Positions 63,717 through 64,000 of a stretch of 64,000 bases of DNA are shown here, one piece after another. Under the pieces are notes generated by a model. It had not been told where the DNA came from and made no database searches. It was given only the letters and a program-made list of their open reading frames with translations. How positions within the stretch are numbered: position 1 is the first letter of the stretch; the number at the start of each line of letters is the position of its first letter. The stretch is from Harmonia axyridis (Eukaryota > Arthropoda > Insecta > Coleoptera > Coccinellidae): contig NC_059507.1 of the NCBI RefSeq assembly GCF_914767665.1, positions 19,160,718 to 19,224,717 on the forward strand, in the 5' to 3' direction. The translations under genes and the position numbers were made by a program.

Positions 63717-63913
63717 TTATTGTCAAAGGAAAGTCACTTTTAATAGTTATTTTTTTTACTATAGGCAGCAAAGTAGTAGATTGACTGCCTTTAGCTGAAT
63801 TCCTAGCCACGCTACGCTCGGCTATGAACTATCAGCCGCGGCAATCAATCTAGGTACTACTTTGCTGTCTAGTAAACAAATAACTATTAAAAGTTACTTT
63901 TATTTGACAATAA
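63717..63913. mobile_element. MITE with long inverted ends
   Basis: TTATTGTCAAA... and its inverse bound about 197 bp. The arms of about 65 bp share ACTTTTAATAGTTATTT and CAGCAAAGTAGTA. GC-richer centre (ccacgctacgctcggcta). No coding capacity. Confidence 0.65.
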
Positions 63914-63916
63914 AGT

Positions 63917-64000
63917 TCCTTTCACACGGTGAGACGTACGTCTCTCGCTCATGAGCGAGAGCGTTTTTCGCCCATACATGCAATCCTTTCACACGGTGAG
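63917..64000. repeat. Direct repeat and palindrome at the window edge
   Basis: tcctttcacacggtgag occurs at 63917-63933 and 63984-64000. Between them lies the perfect 20-bp palindrome ctctcgctcatgagcgagag. Probably one end of a further transposon continuing beyond the window. Confidence 0.5.

Overview
The window is animal nuclear DNA, almost certainly from an insect; a beetle is possible but the order is not proven. It is AT-rich, and its genes have canonical GT-AG introns, mostly 48-67 bp. Four conserved host genes are present: a RASSF8-like N-terminal RASSF gene (9714-12512, + strand, 8 coding exons), an ING1/ING2-type chromatin reader (57535-56386, - strand, 3 exons), COP9 signalosome subunit 3 (58128-59420, + strand, one exon) and the exosome subunit EXOSC8/Rrp43 (61659-62698, + strand, 5 exons). 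ING and COPS3 are divergent across about 590 bp and may share a promoter. A broken THAP-domain gene lies at 43016-43436. The rest is mostly transposable elements, many nested.

Layout. 1-2243: 5' end of an LTR retrotransposon on the - strand (1.55-kb LTR, tRNA-Lys-type primer site, start of gag). 2244-5665: 5'-truncated R4/Dong-like non-LTR element lodged in a TA microsatellite. 5740-9314: transposase debris, a MITE and a 1.5-kb Harbinger-derived repeat. 9700-12700: RASSF8. 14216-21290: non-LTR element A (- strand), split by an LTR element (16088-19206) whose internal region encodes alpha-spectrin-like repeats and a CCCH zinc finger. 22804-33770: a Penelope-like element in head-to-head copies with hammerhead-ribozyme-like motifs, holding a non-LTR element, which itself holds a nearly complete, young BEL/Pao element. 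33766-34815: Harbinger remnant. 34826-41559: a TIR element with inverted ends of about 0.5 kb containing near-intact non-LTR element B. 41580-45450: MITEs, the THAP remnant, non-LTR fragment C and fold-back DNA. 45451-53690: two more copies of the 1.5-kb Harbinger repeat, the first interrupted by a LOA/I-like non-LTR element with fused ORF1 and ORF2. 56386-62698: the ING, COPS3 and EXOSC8 block, with one TIR element between COPS3 and EXOSC8.

Most interesting signals: (1) the LTR element carrying a spectrin-repeat array; (2) very short (21-54 bp) near-perfect palindromes flanked by 8-bp target duplications at several independent sites; (3) a canonical -1 slippery heptamer directly before the ORF1 stop in two diverged non-LTR copies, leading into an ORF2 that lacks an ATG; (4) hammerhead-like cores in both inverted Penelope ends; (5) gag and pol of a young BEL element separated by one in-frame UGA. 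All calls come from reading the sequence; no database search was run.
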